A DNA stretch of 64,000 nucleotides. Origin: Alloalcanivorax dieselolei B5 (GTDB lineage: Bacteria > Pseudomonadota > Gammaproteobacteria > Pseudomonadales > Alcanivoracaceae). The notes beneath the pieces are model-generated. The model was not told the DNA's origin, did not search any database, and saw only the letters and a program-made list of their open reading frames with translations. This document shows positions 1 through 7,767 of the stretch, in pieces. Position numbers and translations under genes: made by a program. The DNA is taken from the NCBI RefSeq assembly GCF_000300005.1, contig NC_018691.1:3348001-3412000 (forward strand). The letters run 5' to 3'. Numbering within the stretch: position 1 is the stretch's first letter; the number at the start of each line of letters is the position of its first letter.

Positions 1-5
1 GGTGC

Positions 6-47
6 TCATTGCACTTCCCTCATTGCACTACCCTCATCGCACGTCCC
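6..47. repeat. Three tandem 14-bp repeats
   Basis: Three head-to-tail copies of a 14-base unit, TCATTGCACTTCCC, TCATTGCACTACCC and TCATCGCACGTCCC, lie directly after the zrgA stop codon. The array may continue beyond the window edge. No hairpin or known site was recognised in it. Confidence 0.75.
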
Positions 48-48
48 A

Positions 49-594
49 CTATCGCAAGTCCATGGACAACCGGGTGTGGGGCGCCTTCAGGCTGTCAGCA
101 CGGGCGCCCTGATCGGTGACCAGTTGCACTTTGAGCGTGACGCCGTTAAGGAATTCCAGCAACGGCACATCGATCCACGCCAGTTTGTCCGGGTGATCGC
201 AGTGCCAGCGATAGCGCGCTTCGAAGTCGGCATGGCCGCCGTGGTCGTGATCATGACTTTCTTCTCCATGATCATGCTCTTCGGCTTCGGAATCGGAGAG
301 GCCACTGTGCACGCTCTCGCGAGCTACCGTGCAGGCGGCGGCGGGCGCCGGTTCCAGCACATTGGTGCCCTTGCCCAGCCGGGCCAGGGCGTCTTCCACC
401 AGCGCCTTCTGCTCGTCGTCCCTTGGGGCATGTTCGAAACCCACCACGTCCGCGGCCGGCAGCGACAGTTCCACCAGCAGCGTGCCGCCGGCCATAGCCA
501 GGTCCAGGTTGCCTTGTCCGTGCACATGAGGGCCCGCCGCCTGGGCCAACCCCGCCGAAGTGCTCAACGCCATCGCTATCGCCAACCGTCGCAT
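49..594 (-). CDS. zrgA: ZrgA-like (DUF2796) zinc-binding periplasmic protein
   Basis: A 181-residue exported protein. Residues 1-20 form a signal peptide ending AQA-A. A histidine/acid-rich stretch with alternating HDH residues lies at about 107-121, typical of the ZrgA/DUF2796 family, which helps zinc uptake in the periplasm. The start was chosen at the ATG at 594 because a GAGGAG Shine-Dalgarno lies just upstream and the signal peptide begins there; the frame stays open further upstream but without such a signal. It is the last gene of pyrC-cobW-zrgA, 28 bases after cobW, and should share the zinc-responsive promoter at 2753-2771. A different metal is possible, but the context favours zinc. 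Confidence 0.85.
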   Translation of the reverse strand: MRRLAIAMALSTSAGLAQAAGPHVHGQGNLDLAMAGGTLLVELSLPAADVVGFEHAPRDDEQKALVEDALARLGKGTNVLEPAPAAACTVARESVHSGLSDSEAEEHDHGEESHDHDHGGHADFEARYRWHCDHPDKLAWIDVPLLEFLNGVTLKVQLVTDQGARADSLKAPHTRLSMDLR

Positions 595-622
595 GGTGGT
601 GCTCCTCTTCAAATGCGGAATA

Positions 623-1627
623 TCAGTGCCGTATGCGGTCCAGAGCCGTGCGGAACGCCGCCAGACACTGGCCGGGAAAGGCCGGGTCGTCGCCATCGGT
701 AATCAGCACCAGCCGGCTGTCGTCATCATCACCCGGCCACGACGGCAGCGGCGACATCTCCAGCGGCTGGCCACCCACACCTTGGACCAGCAAAGGTCCG
801 TCCAGTTTATCGACAGCCACCAGCGCCTTGAGCCGCACCAAATGCGGTCCACACTGCTCCAGCAGGTCCGCCCACAAGGACTGCAGCGCGAAATAGTCCA
901 CCGCGCCGCGCCAGCGCAGATCTGCGGCGTGGAACCGGTGCCGGCTTGCCAGCGATGCCGCAGCCAGCGGCGGGACGGCGGGGTCGGCCACCGCGCTCAA
1001 TTGCCCGGTGACCCGGCAACGGCGTGGAAAGCCGCGATTCAGCAACGTCGGTTCTACCCGCCCCTGCTCGCTCCACCGCCGTTCGGCGCCGGGGTTCAGC
1101 TCCGCCAGGGCGGCTTCCAGCGGCCCGCGTTGTTCCGCTTCCACCTGATCCGCCTTGGTTAACAAAAGCACATCGGCGGCACGCACCTGCTCAATCACCT
1201 CGGGATGCCGGCTCAACCCCGCCATGCCGGATCGCGCGTCCACCGTGGTGATCACCGATCGCAGCTGGAAATGGCGCCGCAGCCACGGGTCCTGTTCCAA
1301 CACCGAGGTGACGCCGAAGGGATCGGCGGCGCCGGTGGTTTCCACCAGTACCGTGGAAAAGCGCGGCACGTCCCCGGCGGCACGGGCCATGAACAGATTA
1401 CGCAAGGTGGTGCGCAACGAGCCCTGCACCGTGCAGCAAACGCAGCCGCCGGCCAGCAGACTCACCGGCACCGATGTCTCACCCACCAGCGCCTGGTCGA
1501 TGCCCACCTGCCCCAGTTCATTGATGATCACCGCCAGATCATCGCGTCTGGACAGCCAGTGATTCAGCACCGTGGTTTTGCCGCTGCCAAGAAATCCGGT
1601 CAGCACCACCACCGGCAAAAGGGTCAC
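623..1627 (-). CDS. CobW/COG0523 family GTPase, putative zinc metallochaperone
   Basis: A 334-residue G3E GTPase. The P-loop GFLGSGKTT is at residues 11-19 and the metal-binding CxCC motif (GCVCC) at 61-65; a CobW C-terminal domain follows. COG0523 proteins hand metal ions to client enzymes, and the Zur-controlled subgroup delivers zinc during starvation. The start is a GTG at 1625-1627 that overlaps the pyrC stop (GTGA), implying translational coupling. Its neighbours, a zinc-dependent dihydroorotase and a ZrgA-like protein behind a Zur-type palindrome, make zinc the likely metal. Cobalt or nitrile-hydratase chaperones belong to the same family, but no such partner is nearby. Confidence 0.88.
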   Translation of the reverse strand: MTLLPVVVLTGFLGSGKTTVLNHWLSRRDDLAVIINELGQVGIDQALVGETSVPVSLLAGGCVCCTVQGSLRTTLRNLFMARAAGDVPRFSTVLVETTGAADPFGVTSVLEQDPWLRRHFQLRSVITTVDARSGMAGLSRHPEVIEQVRAADVLLLTKADQVEAEQRGPLEAALAELNPGAERRWSEQGRVEPTLLNRGFPRRCRVTGQLSAVADPAVPPLAAASLASRHRFHAADLRWRGAVDYFALQSLWADLLEQCGPHLVRLKALVAVDKLDGPLLVQGVGGQPLEMSPLPSWPGDDDDSRLVLITDGDDPAFPGQCLAAFRTALDRIRH

Positions 1628-2661
1628 GGCGCCACCGACCAGGGCAGCGTTTCACCGGCCAGGAACGGCACCAGTTCCTCTCCCGCGGCCCGCACTTGTT
1701 GCGGCACCGCCCAGGGATCCCTCCGCAACGTGACGGTGTCCGGATTGCGCGGCAGACGATAAAAATCCGCGCCGAAATGGCTGGCGAAACCTTCCAGCTT
1801 GTCCAGCGCGCCGTGGCGCTCCAGGAAAGTGGCGTACAACGGCAAGGCCGCCCGCGCCGAATAACAGCCGGCGCAACCGCAGGCGGCTTCTTTCTTGTCA
1901 CGGGCATGCGGCGCGGAATCGGTACCGAGAAAGAAGCGCGGATGCCCTTCCAGCACCGCTTGTTGAATACGTTCCTGATGGGTCCGGCGCTTGAGCACCG
2001 GCAGACAATAGTTGTGCGGACGCACGCCTCCCACCAGCAGATCGTTGCGGTTCATCATCAGATGCTGCGGCGTCACGGTGGCGGCGGTGGCGTCGCCGGA
2101 TTCCTTGACGAAATCCACCGCTTCGCCGGTGGTGACGTGTTCGAAGACGATACGCAAGGCCGGGAAGCGGCGGCGAATGTCGGTGAGATAACGGTCGATG
2201 AAGACCTTTTCGCGATCGAACACATCGATCTCCGCCTCGGTCACCTCACCGTGCACCAGCAACGGCACATCGTGCTTCTCCATTGCCTCATAGAGATGGG
2301 CGATCCGCGACGGATCGGTAACGCCACTATCCGAGTTGGTGGTGGCGCCGGCGGGGTACAGTTTGAAAGCATGCACAAAACCGCTGGCGGCCGCCCTTTC
2401 CACCTCTTCCACCGGCGTCTGGTCGGTGAGGTAAAGCACCATCAGCGGTTCGAACTCCACGCCGGCGGGAATGTGGGGCACGATGCGCTGACGATAGGCC
2501 TCGGCCTGGGCCACGGTGGTGACCGGTGGGGTCAGGTTGGGCATGACGATGGCGCGGCGGAACACCCGCGCGGTCACCGGCACGGTTTCGGCCAGGATGG
2601 CTCCGTCACGAAAATGCAGATGCCAATCATCGGGGCGGCAAAGTGTCAGGGTATCGGTCAT
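1624..2661 (-). CDS. pyrC: Dihydroorotase (class II, PyrC type)
   Basis: A 345-residue dihydroorotase, which cyclises carbamoyl-aspartate to dihydroorotate in pyrimidine synthesis. It has the E. coli PyrC length and ligands: HLH at 14-16, the lysine that is carbamylated at K100, metal histidines at H137 and H175, and aspartate D248 in GTDSAPH. The start at 2661 gives the family N-terminus; the frame stays open for another 120 codons upstream, which are not plausible coding sequence. It is first in an operon with cobW and zrgA behind a Zur-type palindrome, so it may be a zinc-starvation copy rather than the housekeeping enzyme. Whether a second pyrC exists cannot be seen here. Confidence 0.93.
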   Translation of the reverse strand: MTDTLTLCRPDDWHLHFRDGAILAETVPVTARVFRRAIVMPNLTPPVTTVAQAEAYRQRIVPHIPAGVEFEPLMVLYLTDQTPVEEVERAAASGFVHAFKLYPAGATTNSDSGVTDPSRIAHLYEAMEKHDVPLLVHGEVTEAEIDVFDREKVFIDRYLTDIRRRFPALRIVFEHVTTGEAVDFVKESGDATAATVTPQHLMMNRNDLLVGGVRPHNYCLPVLKRRTHQERIQQAVLEGHPRFFLGTDSAPHARDKKEAACGCAGCYSARAALPLYATFLERHGALDKLEGFASHFGADFYRLPRNPDTVTLRRDPWAVPQQVRAAGEELVPFLAGETLPWSVAP

Positions 2662-2752
2662 AGGAAAACAGTCGGGTCCGGGAAAAGTGCCATGATACGA
2701 AAAACCGCCGGAGCTTGCCCTGAAGAACCGGTTTTCCATGGCATTGCGCCAA

Positions 2753-2771
2753 TTTGTTATAACATAACAAA
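2753..2771. promoter_or_regulatory. Zur-type operator (perfect 19-bp palindrome)
   Basis: TTTGTTATAACATAACAAA is a perfect palindrome (8-bp arms, AAC centre) about 92 bases upstream of the pyrC start. It matches the GTTAT-ATAAC core of gammaproteobacterial Zur boxes. Together with CobW and ZrgA downstream it predicts repression by zinc-loaded Zur and induction in zinc starvation. Confidence 0.75.
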
Positions 2772-2845
2772 ACGAGCACAAATCGCAACCTTTCCGCCCT
2801 GCCCGATATCGCGATTGATCGGAAGCGGATATCTCCATCAAGGCA

Positions 2846-2951
2846 CGGGTCTGCACGGAGGCCTTCCGGGATCGCCGTAAATACATCCCTGTAGGCTCCC
2901 GGTTTGACGTCCCTGTCAAACAGGGTCCCGGAAGGCCTCCGTGCAGACCCG
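2846..2951. repeat. Composite palindromic element 1
   Basis: Perfect 26-bp inverted arms at 2846-2871 and 2926-2951 enclose a GC-rich core. The stretch 2866-2930 is about 65 bases that recur, inverted and diverged, at 3106-3170. The core has its own small hairpin (TTTGAC...GTCAAA). No open reading frame was recognised. The rest of the 770-base gap between pyrC and dctP (2662-3433) holds the Zur box, element 2 and no gene I can support. Confidence 0.85.
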
Positions 2952-3082
2952 TTTCGAGTGAGCCGCAGCGTTCCGGGCTCCAACGACGACGAATCTTTCT
3001 GGACAGGAGAGATGGCTCCCCCACCTCTCCTTAATGGTTTGGCGTCGCTCGTAAGAACGCCCATGCCCGCCGGTTACCTCGA

Positions 3083-3192
3083 AGCGAAGCCGCGTTAGCC
3101 CTTTGTGGGACCCTGTCGAACAGGGACGTTCGACCGGGAGCCTACAGGGACGTATTCACGGCGTTCCCGCAAAGGCCTAACGCGGCTTCGCT
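3083..3192. repeat. Composite palindromic element 2
   Basis: Arms of 23 bp with one mismatch (3083-3105 and 3170-3192) flank a core (3106-3170) that is the inverted counterpart of the core in element 1. The arms are unrelated to those of element 1. The core holds the hairpin CCCTGT-CGA-ACAGGG at 3111-3125. Confidence 0.85.
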
Positions 3193-3433
3193 GTCCAAGA
3201 TGGAGAGTAATGCTGGTCCTTCTATGCCACGATATAAACCCGCCCCCCGTACTGGCCTTGATCGTTTTCGCCAATGGCTTTGTCGGAGCCGGCCATTGTG
3301 GCGGCGCCCCGCCCCTTCAGACTGGAATCAGGCCTGCAGTGGGGAACCTCGCCGTCCGCCGCTCCACACGCTCTGTTCGTCGCCGGAACACCGCCGGGAT
3401 GATCGGAACAATAACAATACCGGAGGCCATGCC

Positions 3434-4525
3434 ATGACGCCTTTTGTTCGTGTTTTGTGCGTTCTTTCCACATTGTCGCTGTGGTGTCTTTCCCCGTCGG
3501 TCCAGGCCGAGCCGAGGACCCTGCATTACGCCACCGCCGTAGCGCCCACCGATCGCCCCAACAATCGGGCCCGGCATTGGTGGGCCGAACAGATCAAGGC
3601 TCGTACCAACGGCGAGATCGAAATCGAAATCCACTGGATGCAGAGTCTGGTGAAATACGCGGATACCGCCCAGGCGATCAGCTCCGGCCTGGCGGATATC
3701 GCCGGGATGACACCGGATTACACCGCCGCCCGTTTTCCGCTCTGGGCGCTGTCACAAACCGAGGTGGGTCCGGGGGATCACTATATCGCCGCCGAGGCGT
3801 GGCGGCGGATGATGGCGAACACGCCCGCTCTCCAGGAAGAACTGCAGCGCAACAACATGGCGTTCATGGCGGTGTACTCCACCGGGCCACGGGTGCTGAT
3901 CAGCAACACCCGGCCCTACCTGACGCCGGAAGACTTCGACGGTGACCGTGTGCGGCTCACGCCGCGCAGCGTGCAGGCGGCGCAGCAGGCGGACTGGGAG
4001 GTGACACCGATCAATCTGACCTTCACCGACATTTACTCCGCCATGGATCGCGGCACCATCAACGGCGCCCAGTCCGCCGCCTATCTGGTGCCGCTGTTCA
4101 AACACCACGAAGTCGCCAAGCACATCGTCGAAACCGGTAACGGCCAAGCCATGATCCTGGAAGCAATGAACCTGGACACCTGGAACAGCCTGACCCCGGA
4201 GCAACAAAAGGTGTTCGAGGAAGTGAACCGGGAACTGGAATTGCGGATGGCGGAAGCTGGCCTGGAAGAGTTGGAACAGGCGCGGGAGATGATTCGGAGC
4301 AACCGCGAATTCCCTACCGAATACCACATTCTCAATGCCCGGCAACGGGCCCAATGGGAAACTGGCTACCTGCCGGTAGAACGCGCCTACGCGGAAAAAA
4401 CCGGCAAGCGCGCACCCCAGGCGGTATCGGTGTTCGAGCGCTTTCAGGAGCGTCTCGGGGAAGTGGCGGCGGAAGTAAAGGAAAGCGGCTACCCCTGGGA
4501 ACGGGATAAGGTGGCGGAACGCTGA
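3434..4525 (+). CDS. TRAP transporter solute-binding protein (DctP type), copy 1
   Basis: A 363-residue periplasmic binding protein of a tripartite TRAP transporter. The signal peptide is at 1-25 (cleavage VQA-EP). DctP hallmarks include MQSLVK after the first lobe, an Arg-containing ligand-binding segment near GPRVLISNTRPY, and SAMDRGTINGAQ in the hinge region. The start at 3434 is supported by GGAGG at 3422-3426. It is followed after 165 bases by a second closely related binding protein and then DctQ and DctM. The substrate is probably an organic acid; the acyl-CoA ligase downstream suggests a carboxylate that is activated with CoA after uptake, but this is inference. Confidence 0.92.
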   Translation: MTPFVRVLCVLSTLSLWCLSPSVQAEPRTLHYATAVAPTDRPNNRARHWWAEQIKARTNGEIEIEIHWMQSLVKYADTAQAISSGLADIAGMTPDYTAARFPLWALSQTEVGPGDHYIAAEAWRRMMANTPALQEELQRNNMAFMAVYSTGPRVLISNTRPYLTPEDFDGDRVRLTPRSVQAAQQADWEVTPINLTFTDIYSAMDRGTINGAQSAAYLVPLFKHHEVAKHIVETGNGQAMILEAMNLDTWNSLTPEQQKVFEEVNRELELRMAEAGLEELEQAREMIRSNREFPTEYHILNARQRAQWETGYLPVERAYAEKTGKRAPQAVSVFERFQERLGEVAAEVKESGYPWERDKVAER

Positions 4526-4641
4526 ACCCGCTGGCGCTTTACGCCAAATCTTTTGTCGCGATAGGTCATTGTTGCCCAACCGGGGGACCGACAGACTGAA
4601 ATTCGAATAGGGCGGCCCGCTGGCCGCCTCTGCCTCGAATG

Positions 4642-4659
4642 TAATGGATCGACCCATTA
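4642..4659. promoter_or_regulatory. Palindrome upstream of second dctP, possible operator
   Basis: TAATGGATCGACCCATTA has 6-bp inverted arms (TAATGG/CCATTA) and ends 31 bases before the second dctP. Its centre, TGGATCGACCCA, matches the LacI-type site TGAATCGATTCA of cluster 2 at 9 of 12 positions. Function is unproven. Confidence 0.35.
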
Positions 4660-4690
4660 AATAAGAATAGTAATAGCGGAGGCCCTACCA

Positions 4691-5782
4691 ATGTCGCTGA
4701 AAAAACATCTGATGGTCGCGGGCGCGGCCATCACTTTCTCCCTCACCAGTGCTCTGGCCGGCGCGGACACCCGTACGCTCCATTACGCCACCCCCGCACC
4801 TCCCACCGACCGCCCCAGCAACGAGGTGCTGCGCTGGTGGACCAATGAGGTCAAGGAACGCACCAACGGCGAAATCGAAATCGAAGTCCACTGGCTGCAA
4901 AGCCTGGTCAAGTACCATGACTCCGCCCAGGCGCTCGGCTCCGGGCTCGCCGACATTTCGCCGATGAACCCGGAGTACGTGGAATCCCGCTTCCCGCTGT
5001 GGACGCTGTCGCAGACCGAAATCGGCTCCGGTGACAATTACATCGCCAATGAAGCCTGGCACCGTGTGCTGGAAAAAACCCCAGCCATGGCCGAGGAACT
5101 GAAGAAAAACAACATGGTGCATCTGATCGCTTACTCCAGCGGTCCGCGCGTCAACGCCAGCACCAGCCGTCCCTATCTGACGCCGGATGACTTCGACGGC
5201 GACAAGGTCCGCATGACACCGAGAGCGGTACAGGCGGCCAAGCAGGCCAATTGGAACGTGACACCGGTGCAGGTGGCATTCGCCGATATCTATTCCGCCA
5301 TGGATCGCGGCACCATCAACGGCGCCCAGACCTACACCTATCTGATGCCTCCCTACAAACACCACGAAGTGGCGAAGTACGCGGTGGAAACCGGTATCGG
5401 CCAGTCCATGGTGGTGGTCAACATGAATCTGGATACCTGGAACAGCCTGACGCCGGAACAACAGCAGGTGTTTGCCGAGTTGAACGATGAGTACCGCACC
5501 CGCATGGCCCGCGCCGGTCTCCAGGAAGCCGAGGATGCGCGTGAGATGATGCGTACCAATAAGGAATTCCCCACCGAATTCCATATCCTCACCCAGGAAC
5601 AGCAAAAAGCCTGGCAAGCCGCCCTGGAACCGGTCGAACGCGCCTACGCGGAAAAACTGGCGAAGCGTGACCCCCGTGCCCTGGAAGTCTTCGAAAGCTT
5701 CCAGAACGAGTTGCGCGCGGTGCAAAAAGAAGTGGCGGATAACGGCTACCCCTGGCAATCCGAAAAAGTCGCCGGGAACTGA
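4691..5782 (+). CDS. TRAP transporter solute-binding protein (DctP type), copy 2
   Basis: A 363-residue DctP-family protein with a signal peptide at about 1-25 and the same landmarks as the previous gene (LQSLVKYHDSAQA, SAMDRGTINGAQ). The two are clearly paralogous along their full length, pointing to local duplication. A GCGGAGG Shine-Dalgarno lies before the ATG. DctQ starts 3 bases after its stop, so this copy is the one translationally tied to the membrane subunits. Two binding proteins for one permease could widen the substrate range. Confidence 0.92.
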   Translation: MSLKKHLMVAGAAITFSLTSALAGADTRTLHYATPAPPTDRPSNEVLRWWTNEVKERTNGEIEIEVHWLQSLVKYHDSAQALGSGLADISPMNPEYVESRFPLWTLSQTEIGSGDNYIANEAWHRVLEKTPAMAEELKKNNMVHLIAYSSGPRVNASTSRPYLTPDDFDGDKVRMTPRAVQAAKQANWNVTPVQVAFADIYSAMDRGTINGAQTYTYLMPPYKHHEVAKYAVETGIGQSMVVVNMNLDTWNSLTPEQQQVFAELNDEYRTRMARAGLQEAEDAREMMRTNKEFPTEFHILTQEQQKAWQAALEPVERAYAEKLAKRDPRALEVFESFQNELRAVQKEVADNGYPWQSEKVAGN

Positions 5783-5785
5783 TCC

Positions 5786-6328
5786 ATGTCTCGAATGCCG
5801 TGGCCCGTTCGTATGATGGACCGGGTGGATCAGGTCCTGGTATGGCTGTCCCAGGCCCTGCTCGCCGCCATGGTCGGCATCACTTTTGTGTCCGTGGTGG
5901 GGCGGAGTTTTTTCCGCAGCCCGGTCCCCGATGATCTGCTGCTTTCGGAAATGCTGATGGTGGCGATCGTGTTCGTGCCACTGAGCTACGTCCAGTCCAT
6001 TCGCGCCCATATCGAAGTCACCGTGCTCACCGATCACCTGCCCCATTGGCTACAGGAAACCCTGGTCTCGCTCGGGTTGATCATCGGCATCGTCATGTTC
6101 GCCTGGATGGCCTGGCTCAGCGCCGGCAAGGCCTGGGAATCCTATGAGTGGGGAGAAATCGCCTATGCCAGCACGCTGGAGTTACCGGAGTGGCCGGTGC
6201 GCGCCTTGATTCCATTGGGCCTGATCTGGTGGTGCGTGCGCATGTTGATTCAACTGCTGATGCCCTGGAACCGCGAGCCGCCGGAGTCCGAGGTGGAACG
6301 CACTTTGCGCGAATCCGAGGACGCCTGA
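5786..6328 (+). CDS. TRAP transporter small membrane subunit (DctQ type)
   Basis: A 180-residue inner-membrane protein with four predicted transmembrane segments, the size and layout of DctQ, which joins DctM to form the membrane part of a sodium-driven TRAP importer. It contains the typical segment around SEMLMVAIVFVPLSYVQ. It begins 3 bases after the second dctP and is followed after 82 bases by dctM. A close paralogue is at 12916-13518. Confidence 0.92.
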   Translation: MSRMPWPVRMMDRVDQVLVWLSQALLAAMVGITFVSVVGRSFFRSPVPDDLLLSEMLMVAIVFVPLSYVQSIRAHIEVTVLTDHLPHWLQETLVSLGLIIGIVMFAWMAWLSAGKAWESYEWGEIAYASTLELPEWPVRALIPLGLIWWCVRMLIQLLMPWNREPPESEVERTLRESEDA

Positions 6329-6410
6329 CTGTTGATTATCGGGATAGCACAGGCCCTCTGAATATTTCGGGCGCATCGCCCCTTCAAGAACGATAACAAC
6401 AGGAGATCCA

Positions 6411-7745
6411 ATGGATCCGGTTACGATCGGCATTGTGGTCACCGTGGTAATGGTGGCCCTGTTATTGCTGCGTATTCCCATTGCCGTGGTTCTGGTCAGT
6501 ACCGGTTATGTCGGCCTGGTACTGGTCATGGCGGTACGCACCGGCGAGTTCGATCTGGCGCGCGGTTTAAGCACCGCCAATCAGTTCCTGTCGGATCTGC
6601 CCTATTCCTCCACCGCGGAATACACCTTCACCACCATTCCCATGTTTCTGTTGATGGGCTATCTGGCCACCGAAGCCGGTTTCACCCGTGATATCTATCA
6701 GACCGCCCGGCTGTGGCTGGCGCGGGTCCCCGGCGGCCTGGCCGTGGCCTCCTCGGTGGGTTGCGCGCTGTTCGCCGCGATCAGCGGATCGAGCCTCGCC
6801 ACCGCCGCCGCCATGGGCCGCATGGCGATTCCGGAAATGCTCAAGCACGGCTACGACAAGCGCCTCGCCACCGGCGTGGTGGCCGCTTCCGGCACCCTTG
6901 GCTCGCTGATTCCGCCCAGCATTCTGATGATCCTGTACGCGGTATTCACCGATCAGTCCATCGCCAAGCTGTTCATCGCCGGCATCATTCCCGGCATTCT
7001 GTCCCTCGGTATTTATGTCGGTTTCGTCATGCTTCGCAGCAAAATGAATCCGGCACTGGCGCCGCCAGTGCCGAAGGTCGATATGGCCGAGAAGATGGCG
7101 GCGCTGAAGAAAAGCTGGAACATGCTGGCATTGATCGCGCTGATCGTGATCGGTCTCTACAGCGGTATTTTCACACCTTCGGAAGCCGGCGCGGTGGGCG
7201 CCGCGGTGGCGTTCCTGATGTGTATCGTCACTCGCCGTCTGGACGGAAAAAAAACCCGCAGCGCCCTGAACGAAACCCTGAAGACCACGTCCATGTTGTT
7301 CGCCGCGGTGATCGGCGCCTACATGGTGACCTCTTTCACCGCCCTCACCGGCATCGCCTCGGAGTTGACCTCCTGGGCCGGCAACCTGGATGTGCCACCG
7401 GTGGTGATCCTGCTGTCGCTGACCGTGCTCTATGTGTTCCTGGGCACCTTCATGGGTTCCATCGAGATCATGCTGCTGACGCTGCCGGTGGTGATCCCGA
7501 TCATCAAGGGGCTGGAATACGACCTGATCTGGTTCGGCATCATCATGATCAAGTATCTGGAAATCGGCATGATCACACCGCCGGTGGGGATCAACTGCTT
7601 CATCATCAAAGGTGTGGTGGGCCGCTCCGTCAGCCTCGGCCAGATCTTCCACGGAGTGACCTGGTTCATCGTCCTCGATGTCATCACCGTCGCCATCCTG
7701 ATCCTGTTCCCGGATCTGGTCACCTTCCTGCCCAACCTCATGTAA
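6411..7745 (+). CDS. TRAP transporter large permease (DctM type)
   Basis: A 444-residue polytopic permease of the DctM family (about 12 membrane segments), which carries the transport pathway. Family signatures include ATAAAMGRMAIPEML and SGTLGSLIPPSILMILYAV around residues 130-180 and ITPPVGINCFIIKG near the C-terminus. An AGGAG ribosome site precedes the ATG. It works with DctQ and the two DctP proteins upstream. Its closest visible relative is the DctM at 13518-14858. Confidence 0.94.
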   Translation: MDPVTIGIVVTVVMVALLLLRIPIAVVLVSTGYVGLVLVMAVRTGEFDLARGLSTANQFLSDLPYSSTAEYTFTTIPMFLLMGYLATEAGFTRDIYQTARLWLARVPGGLAVASSVGCALFAAISGSSLATAAAMGRMAIPEMLKHGYDKRLATGVVAASGTLGSLIPPSILMILYAVFTDQSIAKLFIAGIIPGILSLGIYVGFVMLRSKMNPALAPPVPKVDMAEKMAALKKSWNMLALIALIVIGLYSGIFTPSEAGAVGAAVAFLMCIVTRRLDGKKTRSALNETLKTTSMLFAAVIGAYMVTSFTALTGIASELTSWAGNLDVPPVVILLSLTVLYVFLGTFMGSIEIMLLTLPVVIPIIKGLEYDLIWFGIIMIKYLEIGMITPPVGINCFIIKGVVGRSVSLGQIFHGVTWFIVLDVITVAILILFPDLVTFLPNLM

Positions 7746-7767
7746 CGGTTCCTGGAGAAAATCTCTC

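Noticed and set aside
6-47. Three 14-bp repeats as a CRISPR array
   Set aside because: No spacers between copies, unit too short, no cas genes.
4685-6046. Minus-strand frame of 453 codons over dctP and dctQ
   Set aside because: Shadow frame; the plus strand encodes two recognisable TRAP proteins with ribosome sites.
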